Assembly (NCBI GenBank): GCA_038240075.1
Contig: JBBSEC010000011.1
Location: 1-60,616 of the forward strand
DNA from: DATBAK01 sp038240075
Lineage (GTDB): Bacteria; Actinomycetota; Acidimicrobiia; IMCC26256; PALSA-610
Length of the DNA: 60,616 bases
Direction: 5' to 3'
Part shown: piece by piece, positions 52,660 to 60,616 of the stretch
Position numbering within the stretch: the stretch's first letter is position 1
Layout of the letters: every line of letters starts with the position of its first letter
Made by a program: the position numbers and the translations under genes
The notes under the pieces: generated by a model
The model's input: only the letters and a program-made list of their open reading frames with translations
Database searches by the model: none
Told to the model about the DNA's origin: nothing

Positions 52660-53176
52660 TGAATCCCTTCGTGAGAAAGCACGTCGCCCAGCCCGCGATG
52701 GCGAGCACGCCGAGGTAAGGCAGGAGACCGCTGAACCGGTTGGCGCGGAGAACGACGACCTTGACGACCACAACGGTCGCGAGCAGGTAGCCGACGAGGC
52801 GGTGGGTCGTGTATCCCGGCGCGAACGGGCCGGTGATGCACATGTACATGACCGCGCCACCGACAACGAGCGTGATTCGGCCGGACCATCGGTGGGTCGC
52901 GGCCATGACCGATACCGCGCCCGGCGGAACCCGTTTCGTCCAGTCGTACACGCGACTAATCGTCGCGAGCTGCACGATCGAACCGACGACGGCCACCAAC
53001 GCGAGCCACGACTTCACCTTGAACTGATTGGCGTTGCTCGCCGGAACGGCGTTCGCCAACGCGATCCAGCCACCGAACACGATCACTGAACCGACGACCC
53101 ACGCGAGATTGCCGCGTGCACGGCGGATGTCGGCGATGCGGTTTCCCGGATCGATCTCGCTTGCCACCGTGACCAC
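52646..53176 (-). CDS. Four-helix membrane protein (DUF6529-like)
   Basis: The 176-residue protein has about four membrane segments (LAWVVGSVIVFGGWIALANAV; SWLALVAVVGSIVQLATI; RITLVVGGAVMYMCITGPF; VGYLLATVVVVKVVVLRANR). His residues in ATHRWSGR and TTHRLVGY could bind heme, as in DUF6529-like or cytochrome-b-like proteins. The start is GTG 53176 or the in-frame GTG at 53167. First gene of the leftward metal operon. Confidence 0.8.
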   Translation of the reverse strand: MVTVASEIDPGNRIADIRRARGNLAWVVGSVIVFGGWIALANAVPASNANQFKVKSWLALVAVVGSIVQLATISRVYDWTKRVPPGAVSVMAATHRWSGRITLVVGGAVMYMCITGPFAPGYTTHRLVGYLLATVVVVKVVVLRANRFSGLLPYLGVLAIAGWATCFLTKGFSVVF

Positions 53177-53261
53177 GGCAATTAGTTCGGAGCCAACCGT
53201 TGTTGCGGATGATCATTCCTGTGAACGACATCCAAAAGCGTCACCGCGACGAAACAGCGGT

Positions 53262-53666
53262 GTGCAAGCGCGCGTGTACAACCTCGTCGCGACTCTTTTC
53301 GTCGTCGCGGCACTGACGTTGCTCGGTCACGCGGCCTACGACGGCTTCTTCGCCAGCACATCGTCGGCTGCACCAGCCGCGACGGGAAAGGTCGAGAAGG
53401 GCACGATCGCCGTGGCGATCAAGGGACTCGCGTTCCCCGACGGCAACCGCATCGTTGCCGTCGGAACAACCGTTGTCTGGACCAACGACGACGGTGCCAC
53501 TCACACCGTGACGTCGACCGACCACACGTTTGGTTCAGGCAACCTGACGAAGGGTCAGTCGTTCAAGCACACGTTCGGGTCGATCGGGAGTTACAGCTAC
53601 TTCTGCAAGATCCATCCGTTCATGACCGCGACAGTCACCGTGGTGCAGCCCTACGGAGCCGGCTGA
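53262..53666 (+). CDS. Membrane-anchored cupredoxin
   Basis: The protein has about 134 residues from GTG 53262; GTG 53274 is also possible. An N-terminal anchor (YNLVATLFVVAALTLLGHAA) precedes a cupredoxin domain with copper ligands His (GATHTVTS) and Cys, His, Met in YFCKIHPFM. It faces the four-gene leftward operon across 85 bp, so two cupredoxins flank one promoter region. Confidence 0.9.
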   Translation: MQARVYNLVATLFVVAALTLLGHAAYDGFFASTSSAAPAATGKVEKGTIAVAIKGLAFPDGNRIVAVGTTVVWTNDDGATHTVTSTDHTFGSGNLTKGQSFKHTFGSIGSYSYFCKIHPFMTATVTVVQPYGAG

Positions 53667-53703
53667 GCGCGACTCGAGCCGTCCTTCGTGCGAGGCTTGG
53701 CGT

Positions 53704-54345
53704 GTGGAGATCGGGTTCGACGCACAGGAGCGTGAACGGCTGTGCGATCTCCTCCGCGAGCTCGGGCCCGACGCGCCGACGCTGCTCGCACCGTGGACCA
53801 CTCGCGACCTCGCGGCCCACCTGGTGTTGCGTGAGCACGACTCCCTCGCGGCACCGGGCCTCGTTCTTGGTGGGCGGCGCTGGCATCGATTTGCCGACAC
53901 GCGCACGGCCACGCTGGCCGAGCGCGACTTCGCGGCGCTTGTCGATCAAGTCAGGTCGGGTCCGCCGCCGGGCTTCTTCCGCATCGGTTGGGTCCGCAGG
54001 GTTGCCAACCTCAACGAGTTCTTCGTTCATCACGAAGACGTCCGTCGGGCGAACGGCCGGGGGCCTCGGAGCACCGATCCGGATCTCGATGCAGCCCTGT
54101 GGCGCAACGTGGGTCGCTCGCCGTGGTTCCTTGCTCGGCGCCTGCGCGGCGTCGGGCTCGAGCTCGAATGGGCCGGGACGAACGAGCGAGTGCGCGCCCG
54201 GCGAGGCGAACCGACGGCTCGGCTCGTCGGCCCGCCGGGCGAGCTCCTGCTCTATCTCTTCGGACGACGCTCCGTCGCCGAGATCGAGCTCGCAGGCGAG
54301 CCGGCCGCAGTGGCTGCCGTTCGCGAGACATCGTTCGGCATGTAG
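53704..54345 (+). CDS. TIGR03085-type DinB/mycothiol-dependent metalloenzyme
   Basis: The protein has 213 residues from GTG 53704. Four-helix DinB fold: WTTRDLAAHLVLREHD supplies the first His ligand and NEFFVHHEDVRRANG the other two. The C-terminal part (VGPPGELLLYLFGRR) is typical of TIGR03085. The superfamily includes mycothiol-dependent maleylpyruvate isomerase, so the gene is consistent with an actinobacterium. Substrate unknown. Confidence 0.9.
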   Translation: MEIGFDAQERERLCDLLRELGPDAPTLLAPWTTRDLAAHLVLREHDSLAAPGLVLGGRRWHRFADTRTATLAERDFAALVDQVRSGPPPGFFRIGWVRRVANLNEFFVHHEDVRRANGRGPRSTDPDLDAALWRNVGRSPWFLARRLRGVGLELEWAGTNERVRARRGEPTARLVGPPGELLLYLFGRRSVAEIELAGEPAAVAAVRETSFGM

Positions 54346-54354
54346 AACGAGTCG

Positions 54355-54374
54355 GCGCGGCGCCGAAGCCGCGC
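54355..54374. terminator. GC-rich hairpin between convergent genes
   Basis: GCGCGGC (54355-54361), loop GCCGAA, GCCGCGC (54368-54374) is a perfect 7-bp stem. It lies between the stops of two convergent genes and lacks a U-tract. It could work in both directions. Confidence 0.5.
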
Positions 54375-54375
54375 G

Positions 54376-55335
54376 TCACTTCCCTGCGAGGCGCTCGATC
54401 AGAGGCGCGGCCGAGTCGACCGAGTCGGCGTTGAACACGTAGTACGAGATGCCCCAACGCTCGCGCCGGGCCTCGATCGTCGCGACCATCTCGTCGAGCG
54501 TGCCGAGCAACACGTACGGGCTTTCGAGCACGCGCGCCGCCGTCGCCACTTCACCGTCGGCGGGCGGGAGTCCGGCCGCGATGCCCTCGGCCATTCCCGC
54601 GCGGTCGTCGGTCTCGATGATGAACGGCACCACGATCGAAAGCTCGATCGCATCGAAGCGCGGTCCCGCGGCCTCACGGATCCAGGCGATCTTGCGGTCA
54701 GTCGCATCATCGGTGGCGTCGCCGACGTTCGTCTCGGCCCACGCGTCGTTTCCGAGGTTCTTCGGGTTCAGACCAATGATGTCGGCCTCGCGCGCCGCGA
54801 AGCTGAGCAGGCGTTTGCCGCCGGCGCCGATCATGATCGGCGTATGTGGGCGCTGCACCGGCTTGGGCAGGGCGTCGTGACCGCTGATCGTGTAGTGCTC
54901 ACCCTTGAAGTCGACGGGACCGTCGCCGTGGAGCGCCTTGATGATGTGCACCGCTTCGATCATGCGATCGACGCGGACGCCGGGTCGGTCGTACGCCATG
55001 CCGGCCTGTTCGTAGTCCGAGCCCATCCACCCTGCACCGATACCCAGCTCGACGCGGCCACCGGACAAGACATCGAGGGTCGCCATCTCCTTGGCGAGCA
55101 CGAGTGGGTGGCGGTAGTCGTTGTCGAAGACGAGACAGCCGACGCGCAGCGCGGTCGTCGCGCACGCGGCGGCCGTCATCGCCACGACCGGAGCCAGTTG
55201 GTCATCGAAGTGATCGCGCACGAACAGACTCGAGAAGCCGAGGGCTTCGTACCGGCGTGCCGCGGCCGCCCACGCCGCGCCGTCGGCCGCGTCGGAAGTA
55301 TGAACCGCGAAGCGGAATGGTCGCAGCTTGGTCAT
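54376..55335 (-). CDS. LLM class F420-dependent oxidoreductase
   Basis: The 319-residue TIM-barrel protein from ATG 55335 (second Met of the longer frame) has LLM signatures: YEALGFSSLFVRDHFDDQLAPVV, ALRVGCLVFDNDYRHPLVLAKEMATLDVLSGGRVELGIGAGW and TPIMIGAGGKRLL. The closest named group I can recall is the TIGR03621 family. It uses F420 or, less often, FMN. It is divergent from the HMG-CoA-synthase-like gene. Confidence 0.92.
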   Translation of the reverse strand: MTKLRPFRFAVHTSDAADGAAWAAAARRYEALGFSSLFVRDHFDDQLAPVVAMTAAACATTALRVGCLVFDNDYRHPLVLAKEMATLDVLSGGRVELGIGAGWMGSDYEQAGMAYDRPGVRVDRMIEAVHIIKALHGDGPVDFKGEHYTISGHDALPKPVQRPHTPIMIGAGGKRLLSFAAREADIIGLNPKNLGNDAWAETNVGDATDDATDRKIAWIREAAGPRFDAIELSIVVPFIIETDDRAGMAEGIAAGLPPADGEVATAARVLESPYVLLGTLDEMVATIEARRERWGISYYVFNADSVDSAAPLIERLAGK

Positions 55336-55404
55336 GGCGCCGACCTTACTCACGGCGCATCGCGACGCACCCGGGCAGCTGGGAGGGGGCGGGCGGGGCG
55401 CGCG

Positions 55405-55410
55405 TAGACT
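55405..55410 (+). promoter_or_regulatory. Candidate -10 box of a leaderless promoter
   Basis: TAGACT fits TAnnnT and lies 8 bp before GTG 55419. There is no Shine-Dalgarno before that GTG. The transcript probably starts at or very near the codon. Confidence 0.45.
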
Positions 55411-55418
55411 CCCCTGCC

Positions 55419-56828
55419 GTGCGAGGGATCATCAGCGCAGGCGGCTACGTGCCGTACTGGCGCCTGCAGCGAGCCGAGATCGCGAAGGCGTTTGGCAGCG
55501 GTGGCGGCAAGGGGACACGCTCGGTCGCGTCATACGACCAGGACACGACGACGCTGGGCGTCGAAGCGGCGCGTCTTGCGCTGCGGAGCGCGCCTTCAGA
55601 CGCGACACCCGACGCGCTCTGGTTCACAACGGCCGAGCCCGCGTATCTCGACAAGAACAACGCTTCGACCGTGCACGCGGCGTTGCGCCTCGACTCCGAC
55701 GTGCCCGCGTTCGACTTCGGTGGAGCGTTGCGCTCGGGTGTCGGCGCACTGCGGGTCGCGCTCGACGGCAAGGGTTCCGTCCTGCTCGTCACGTCCGACA
55801 TGCGCAGTGGTTTGCCGACGAGCGGCGACGAGTCGGCAACCGGCGACGGCGGCGCGGCCCTGCTCATCGGCGACGACGCCGACGGCGCGGTGATCGCGGA
55901 GTATCTCGGTGCCGCGAGCGCGACCGAGGAGTTCATCGAGCGGTGGCGCACCCCGGGATCGACGCGTTCGCGGCAGTGGGAGGAGCGTTTCGGCGAGGTC
56001 AAGTACGGCCCGCTCGTCGAGCAGGCATGGAACGCGGCCCTCAAAGCGACGGGGCTCTCGGCCGAACAGGTGTCGACCGTCATCGTGACGGGAATGCACG
56101 CCCGTGCGGTGCGCGGCATCAGCGGCCGTCTCGGCACCGCGAAGGAAGCCCTCGCCGACGATCTCGCGGCCGCCGTCGGCAACACCGGCACCGCGCACGC
56201 CGCGCTCGTCCTCACCAACGCGCTCGAAACGGCCACTCCTGGTCAGGTCATCGCCCTGGTCGTGCTCGCCGACGGCGCCGACGTCGTGCTGTTCCGCACG
56301 ACCGACGCGATCGCGTCGTACGCGCCGGTGCGCACGGTCGCGAGCCAGATCGCGAACGCGGCCGACCTTCCGTACACCAAGTTCCTCAACTGGCGGGGCG
56401 TGGTCACCGTCGAGCCGCCGCGTCGGCCCGAGCCCGATCGCATCTCGGCGTCGGTCTCCGGGCGCACCGAGGATTGGAAGTACGGGTTCGTCGCGTCCCG
56501 CGACCGCGCGAGCGGCGAGCTCCACATGCCTCCGCAGCGCGTCTCGCGGGTCGGTGACGCCGTCGACGACATGGACTCGGCGCCGATGGCCGATGTCGCA
56601 GGCACGATTGCGCTGATCACCATCGATCGCATCGCGTACTCACAGAGCCCGCCGGTCGTGTTCGCGGTGGTCGACTGGGACGGCGGTGGCCGCCTACCCG
56701 TCGAGCTCTGCGACCTCGACGCGTCGACCTTGCAGATGGGCGACCGCGTGGAGATGACGTTCCGCAAGTTGTTCACATCGGACGAGATACACAACTACTT
56801 CTGGAAAGCCCGTCCGGTTCGGGCGTAA
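55419..56828 (+). CDS. HMG-CoA-synthase-like thiolase-fold protein fused to DUF35 OB domain
   Basis: The protein has 469 residues from GTG 55419. Residues 1-330 follow the HMG-CoA synthase/KAS fold (IISAGGYVPYWRLQRAEIAKA opening; ATGDGGAALLIGD; AVGNTGTAHAAL). The position of the nucleophile Cys reads DFGGALRSGVGAL, with Leu104 where Cys would be. Residues 345-469 are a DUF35-type OB fold (LITIDRIAYSQSPPVVFAVVDWDGGG) without the Cys4 zinc ribbon. Such fusions accompany lipid-transfer thiolases in steroid side-chain cleavage. It lies 17 bp before the thiolase. Confidence 0.9.
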   Translation: MRGIISAGGYVPYWRLQRAEIAKAFGSGGGKGTRSVASYDQDTTTLGVEAARLALRSAPSDATPDALWFTTAEPAYLDKNNASTVHAALRLDSDVPAFDFGGALRSGVGALRVALDGKGSVLLVTSDMRSGLPTSGDESATGDGGAALLIGDDADGAVIAEYLGAASATEEFIERWRTPGSTRSRQWEERFGEVKYGPLVEQAWNAALKATGLSAEQVSTVIVTGMHARAVRGISGRLGTAKEALADDLAAAVGNTGTAHAALVLTNALETATPGQVIALVVLADGADVVLFRTTDAIASYAPVRTVASQIANAADLPYTKFLNWRGVVTVEPPRRPEPDRISASVSGRTEDWKYGFVASRDRASGELHMPPQRVSRVGDAVDDMDSAPMADVAGTIALITIDRIAYSQSPPVVFAVVDWDGGGRLPVELCDLDASTLQMGDRVEMTFRKLFTSDEIHNYFWKARPVRA

Positions 56829-56845
56829 TCACGAAGAGGGCGCAC

Positions 56846-58042
56846 ATGGGTTCGCACGGAATCAAGGACCGGGTCGCGATCGTCGGGATGGGCTGCACAC
56901 CGTTCGGCGAGCATTGGCAGAAGAGCGCCGACGACCTGATGATCGACGCTTCGGCCGAGGCGTTCGCATCGGCAGGCGTCACCAAGGACGACGTCGACGC
57001 GTATTGGCTCGGCACCGCGATGTCGGGCATGAGCGGCATGATGCTGGCTCGCCCGCTGCAGCTGCACGACAAGCCGGTCACGCACGTCGAGAACTTCTGC
57101 GCGACCGCGTCGGAAGCGTTACGCAACGCTGCCTATTCCGTGGCGAGCGGCGCGTACGACATGGCCATGGCGATCGGCGTGGAGAAGGTGAAGGACAGCG
57201 GGTATCAGGGATTGGTCGGCGCGGCCAAGACGCCCACCGACGGCACCGGCCGCACCCTCACGGCCGCGGCGATGTTCGCCATGTGCTCGCCCGGATACGG
57301 CAAGAAGTACGGGCTCGACGACGCGCAGATGCGCGAGGTGCTCGCACGCATCGCGTGGAAGAACCACTACAACGGAGCACGGAACCCGCGGGCGCAGTTC
57401 AAGAAAGAGGTCTCGATGGAGACCATCTGCAACGCGCCCCTCATGGCCGGCGGGCTCGGCGTCTACGACTGCTCGGGCGTCGCCGACGGCTCCGCGGCCG
57501 CGGTCATCGTGAGGGCGGAAGACGCGCACCGCTACACCGACAATCCCATCTACATCAAGGCGCTCTCGCTCGTCGCCGGGAACTGCTCGGGCAACGCGGA
57601 TCCCGAGTACGACTACACGACGTTCCCCGAGATCGCCGCGACCGGCCGCGACGCGTACGCACAGGCCGGCATCACGAACCCGCGCGAGCAGCTCGCGATG
57701 GCCGAAGTCCACGACTGCTTCACACCGGCCGAGCTGCTGATCTACGAAGACCTGCAGTTCGCCGAGCGCGGCACCGCGTGGAAGGAAGTGCTCGACGGTA
57801 CGTTCGATCTCGAGGGCGCCCTCCCCGTCAACCCCGACGGCGGGCTCAAGAGCTTCGGGCACCCCGTCGGTGCGTCGGGACTCCGGATGGTCTTCGAAGC
57901 GTGGTTGCAGCTGCGGGGCGAGGCACCGCCCGAGCGCACGATCAAGCACGCCGACCGCGGCCTCGCACTCACCCACAACCTCGGTGGCTACCCCGGCGAG
58001 ATGGTGTCGTTCGTGTCGATCGTCGGCAACCAGCTCGGCTAG
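56846..58042 (+). CDS. Lipid-transfer-protein/SCP-x type thiolase
   Basis: The 398-residue protein has nucleophile Cys85 in VENFCATASEAL, the HDCFTPAE motif (replacing the HEAFA of normal thiolases) and GGLKSFGHPVGASG. The HDCF form marks the SCP-x/Ltp2 group, some of which are retro-aldolases needing a DUF35 partner rather than thiolases. The preceding gene supplies a DUF35 domain. Confidence 0.93.
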   Translation: MGSHGIKDRVAIVGMGCTPFGEHWQKSADDLMIDASAEAFASAGVTKDDVDAYWLGTAMSGMSGMMLARPLQLHDKPVTHVENFCATASEALRNAAYSVASGAYDMAMAIGVEKVKDSGYQGLVGAAKTPTDGTGRTLTAAAMFAMCSPGYGKKYGLDDAQMREVLARIAWKNHYNGARNPRAQFKKEVSMETICNAPLMAGGLGVYDCSGVADGSAAAVIVRAEDAHRYTDNPIYIKALSLVAGNCSGNADPEYDYTTFPEIAATGRDAYAQAGITNPREQLAMAEVHDCFTPAELLIYEDLQFAERGTAWKEVLDGTFDLEGALPVNPDGGLKSFGHPVGASGLRMVFEAWLQLRGEAPPERTIKHADRGLALTHNLGGYPGEMVSFVSIVGNQLG

Positions 58043-58046
58043 CCGC

Positions 58047-60278
58047 GTGACCGAACGACTGCTCGACGGCCTCCGAATCGTCGATCTCGGAGGTGACCCC
58101 GCCGCGCGCGCCGCGAGGGTGCTCGGTGATCTCGGCGCCTCCGTCGACCGCGTCGTCCCACCCACCGGCGACATCCTCGCGGGCAATGTCGAGCGCGCGT
58201 GGAACGCCGGGAAGCGCGTGCACCAACGAGCGGCCGACGACCCCGCGCTGGATGCGTTGCTGCGCGATGCCGATGTCGTGTTCGACACACCGGGCGTGCC
58301 CGGAACGCACGTGCTCGACGCGGGACGCGCGCCCGACGCGGTGTGGGTGCACATCACGCCGTTCGGTCTCGAGGGACCGCGGTCGTCGTGGCGAGCTTCG
58401 GATCTCGGCGTCATGGCTGCGAGCGGCAACATGTACGTCACCGGCGACCCCGACCGTGCGCCGGTTCGCTGCACGGAGCCCACCGGGTACGCGCACAGCG
58501 GACCGGAAGCAGCCTTCGCCGCACTGACCGCGCTGTGGTCGGGCATCCCGCAGCACGTCGACGTGTCGATGCAGGAAGTCGTCGTCAGCGCGAGCATGGC
58601 GGCGCCGGCCGGCTTCTTACGAACGGGTGTCCGGGGCGCCCGCCGCGGCGCCAACATCGGCCGCAGCCGCGAGATCTGGCCCACCACCGACGGCTTCGTG
58701 TCGTTCGGACTGCGGGGCGGAAAGGCGCGCATCGCGAGCCTCGAGCTCATCGCCAAGCTCGCCGACCTGCCCGAGCGCGACTGGAGCGCCTGGAACATCA
58801 ACACCGCGACCGCCGACGAGCTGAAAGAGCTCGAATCCGCGGTCGGCAACTACTTCGCCCAGCACACGATGCAGGAGCTCTACGACATCGCGTGCGAGAC
58901 GAACCTGATGCTTGCGCCGGCAAACTCACCGCGCGAGATCTACGACTCGGCCCAGCTTGCCTCGCGTGGATTCTTCGGCCCGGTCGGCGGCGTCGAACGG
59001 TTTCCGCGCGCGTTCGTCTGCGTGCGTTCGGCCGACGGCTACGCCGCGCCGGCCGGACCGCGCGACGCGAGCGCCCCTGACGGGCGTGTCGGTTCGCGTG
59101 GCGCGCGCGGCGGCGCCGAACCAACTCGAGCGTGGGAAGGGCTCACCGTCCTCGAGTTCGGCTCCGGGGCGGCCGGGCCGATCGCGACGCGCTACTTCGT
59201 CGAGCACGGCGCGACCGTGCTGCGCATCGAATCGAAGACGCGTCCCGACTTCCTGCGCACCATGGCGCTCGCCGACCCGAAGCATCCGCACGGACTCGAA
59301 GGTGCGCCGTTGTACGACGGCCTCAACGTCGGCAAGCGGAACCTCACCCTGAACCTCAAGAAGCCGGAGTCGGTCGAGCTCGTGCGCCGACTCGTGCTCG
59401 AGTGGGCCGACGCGGTCGCCGAGAACTTCGCGCCGCGCGCCATGAAGAGTTTCGGCCTCGATTACGACGCGCTCGAAGCACTCCGCCCCGATCTCGTCAT
59501 GGTCAGCACCTGCTTGAACGGCCAGACCGGACCGCACAAGGACTACCCGGGATTCGGCGGTCAGGGCTCGGCGCTCGCGGGGTACAACGCGCTCACGGGC
59601 TGGCCCGACCGCGAGCCCTGCGGACCGTACGGCACGATCACCGACTCGCTCGCGCCGCGCTACGTCGCCGCCGCGCTCGCGGCCGGGTTGCACTACCGCC
59701 GGCGGACCGGCCGCGGCGTCTACCTCGACGTCTCGCAGGTCGAGTCGGCCACGTGGTCGCTCGCACCCTGGCTGCTCGACTACGAGATCGACGGAGTGCT
59801 GCGCGTTCGCGACGGCAACAACGATCCTCGTGCGCGATTGCACGGCGCGTTCCCGTGCGCGGACGCAGACGGCGTCGGCGACCGCTGGGTCGCGATCGCG
59901 TGCTGGAACGACGACGAGCTCGCGAGGTTGCACGAGATCACAGGCCCCGATGTCGAGGCATGGACACGAGCGCGCACCCCGGCCGACGTCGCGACCCAAC
60001 TGCAGGGCGCCGGGATCGAAGCCGTGCCCGTCGAGGACTTCGGCGATCTCAACGACGACCCTCAACTCGCGCACCGCAACCACTTCGAGGCTCACACGCA
60101 TCCGATCGTGGGCGACAGCCTCTACGAGCGCACGGGAACGCGTCTCGCTTCGTCCACCGGCGGCTACGACCGCGCCGGCCCGACGCTCGGCCAGGACAAC
60201 GAATGGGCACTGCGCGACATCCTCGGGCTCAGCTCGGCGGAGATCGAAGTCTTGCGGAGTGCCGGCGCCGTCGAGTGA
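58047..60278 (+). CDS. Class III (CaiB/BaiF) CoA-transferase, two fused domains
   Basis: The protein has 743 residues from GTG 58047, 4 bp after the thiolase stop. Two CaiB/BaiF domains are fused. The N-terminal one has catalytic Asp172 in QHVDVSMQE. The C-terminal one begins LTVLEFGSGAAGPIATRYF and has Asp561 in YLDVSQVES. The linker at about 340-370 is rich in Gly, Arg and Ala. Both Asp residues are present, so both halves may be active, or one structural. It transfers CoA between acyl-CoA and a free acid and fits the neighbouring acyl-CoA genes. Confidence 0.93.
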   Translation: MTERLLDGLRIVDLGGDPAARAARVLGDLGASVDRVVPPTGDILAGNVERAWNAGKRVHQRAADDPALDALLRDADVVFDTPGVPGTHVLDAGRAPDAVWVHITPFGLEGPRSSWRASDLGVMAASGNMYVTGDPDRAPVRCTEPTGYAHSGPEAAFAALTALWSGIPQHVDVSMQEVVVSASMAAPAGFLRTGVRGARRGANIGRSREIWPTTDGFVSFGLRGGKARIASLELIAKLADLPERDWSAWNINTATADELKELESAVGNYFAQHTMQELYDIACETNLMLAPANSPREIYDSAQLASRGFFGPVGGVERFPRAFVCVRSADGYAAPAGPRDASAPDGRVGSRGARGGAEPTRAWEGLTVLEFGSGAAGPIATRYFVEHGATVLRIESKTRPDFLRTMALADPKHPHGLEGAPLYDGLNVGKRNLTLNLKKPESVELVRRLVLEWADAVAENFAPRAMKSFGLDYDALEALRPDLVMVSTCLNGQTGPHKDYPGFGGQGSALAGYNALTGWPDREPCGPYGTITDSLAPRYVAAALAAGLHYRRRTGRGVYLDVSQVESATWSLAPWLLDYEIDGVLRVRDGNNDPRARLHGAFPCADADGVGDRWVAIACWNDDELARLHEITGPDVEAWTRARTPADVATQLQGAGIEAVPVEDFGDLNDDPQLAHRNHFEAHTHPIVGDSLYERTGTRLASSTGGYDRAGPTLGQDNEWALRDILGLSSAEIEVLRSAGAVE

Positions 60279-60500
60279 ACCCGCGCGCCGATTGTCGCGA
60301 CTTCACCGTCGGCCGTGACCCATCTATTCGACGATGCTCAACGCCGAGGTCAGACCGTCGTTCAGGATGAATCGATAGGTGAGATACGCGAGTACTACAC
60401 GGTCGGGCATCGCGACACCTCCGACTCCAGCGTGTGGCGCACCGACATTGGCTGGCCGATCTTCCAAACCGCGGGTCCGACGCACACGTAGGGTCGCGGG

Positions 60501-60616
60501 ATGACGAGGCGCATCGACTACGCCGGGAGCGTCCACGACGAACGCGAGATCGAAGCCGTGGTTGCGGTGCTGCGCGGTGGCCCACAGGCCCTGCGCATCG
60601 GAACGAACGTGCGCGA
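60501..60616 (+). CDS. DegT/DnrJ/EryC1-type aminotransferase (5' part only)
   Basis: The frame from ATG 60501 runs off the window end: MTRRIDYAGSVHDEREIEAV, then VVAVLRGGPQALRIGTNV. The pattern 'hdeeEi.AVv.VLrgGp.alRiG..V' is the start of DegT-family PLP aminotransferases or dehydratases acting on nucleotide sugars. Only 38 codons are seen. No Shine-Dalgarno is evident. The 222 bp before it hold nothing I recognise. Confidence 0.6.
   Translation, partial: MTRRIDYAGSVHDEREIEAVVAVLRGGPQALRIGTNVR

Noticed and set aside
58926..60101. 391-codon minus-strand frame opposite the CoA-transferase
   Set aside because: Mirror of the coding strand with no start signal or motif.
60324..60536. 70-codon minus-strand frame near the window end
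   Set aside because: It overlaps the start of the aminotransferase. Only its last 28 residues look protein-like, and no family is recognised.

Overview
The window is high-GC DNA with dense gene packing, many GTG starts, 4-bp ATGA/GTGA stop-start overlaps and several probable leaderless promoters (a TAnnnT box 6-11 bp before the start codon). The protein families (SARP/BTAD regulator, BldC-like HTH, mycothiol-type DinB enzyme, F420-type LLM oxidoreductase, alpha/beta-hydrolase-cyclase fusion, DUF1206, Sec/Tat dual-targeted molybdoprotein) point to an actinobacterium. The lipid-catabolism genes and overall style would suit a soil or aquatic Acidimicrobiia-like lineage, but the class is a guess. 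There is no rRNA, no complete tRNA, no CRISPR array and no intact insertion sequence.

Layout. 0.1-12 kb: SARP/AfsR-like regulator, a frameshifted DUF4389 gene, a TetR regulator with a palindromic operator and its membrane-protein target, a hydrolase-cyclase fusion, an exported beta-propeller, a BldC-like regulator and an ABC1 kinase. Intergenic pieces here contain relics resembling the 3' half of tRNA-Gly(TCC). 12-20 kb: a lipid-active block with two PAP2 phosphatases, a diacylglycerol-kinase-like protein, DUF1206, two tandem phospholipase D paralogues and a frameshifted membrane glycosyltransferase. 20-26.5 kb: cold-shock protein, SRPBCC protein, EAL-DICT protein, GT-C and GT2 glycosyltransferases, and a chimeric relic of a cyclase joined to half an EAL domain.

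26.5-34.9 kb is the most coherent novel-looking locus. A response regulator, histidine kinase, sugar epimerase and DoxX-like protein run leftward. A six-gene chain, each gene overlapping the next by 4 bp, runs rightward: GT2, TIGR04282/DUF2064 transferase, SAM methyltransferase, polytopic Sec/Tat molybdoenzyme and two multispanning membrane proteins. I read it as a two-component-regulated cell-envelope glycan or lipid-sugar modification system. 34.9-37.8 kb: peroxiredoxin, amidohydrolase with divergent TetR, and an LtrA pseudogene. 37.8-48.2 kb: a second two-component system divergent from a lipoprotein / two ABC ATPases / FtsX permease / double beta-propeller / M14 peptidase-like / small membrane protein / DedA operon. 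48.2-50.4 kb: cupin-MarR pair with an operator, an exported Hcp-fold protein and a VOC protein.

50.5-53.7 kb: two ferritin-like proteins, two cupredoxins and a membrane protein, probably a periplasmic metal/redox system. 53.7-60.6 kb: mycothiol-type DinB protein, LLM oxidoreductase, an HMG-CoA-synthase-like/DUF35 fusion, a lipid-transfer-type thiolase and a double-domain CoA-transferase (probably acyl-CoA or steroid side-chain catabolism). The window ends inside a DegT-type aminotransferase.
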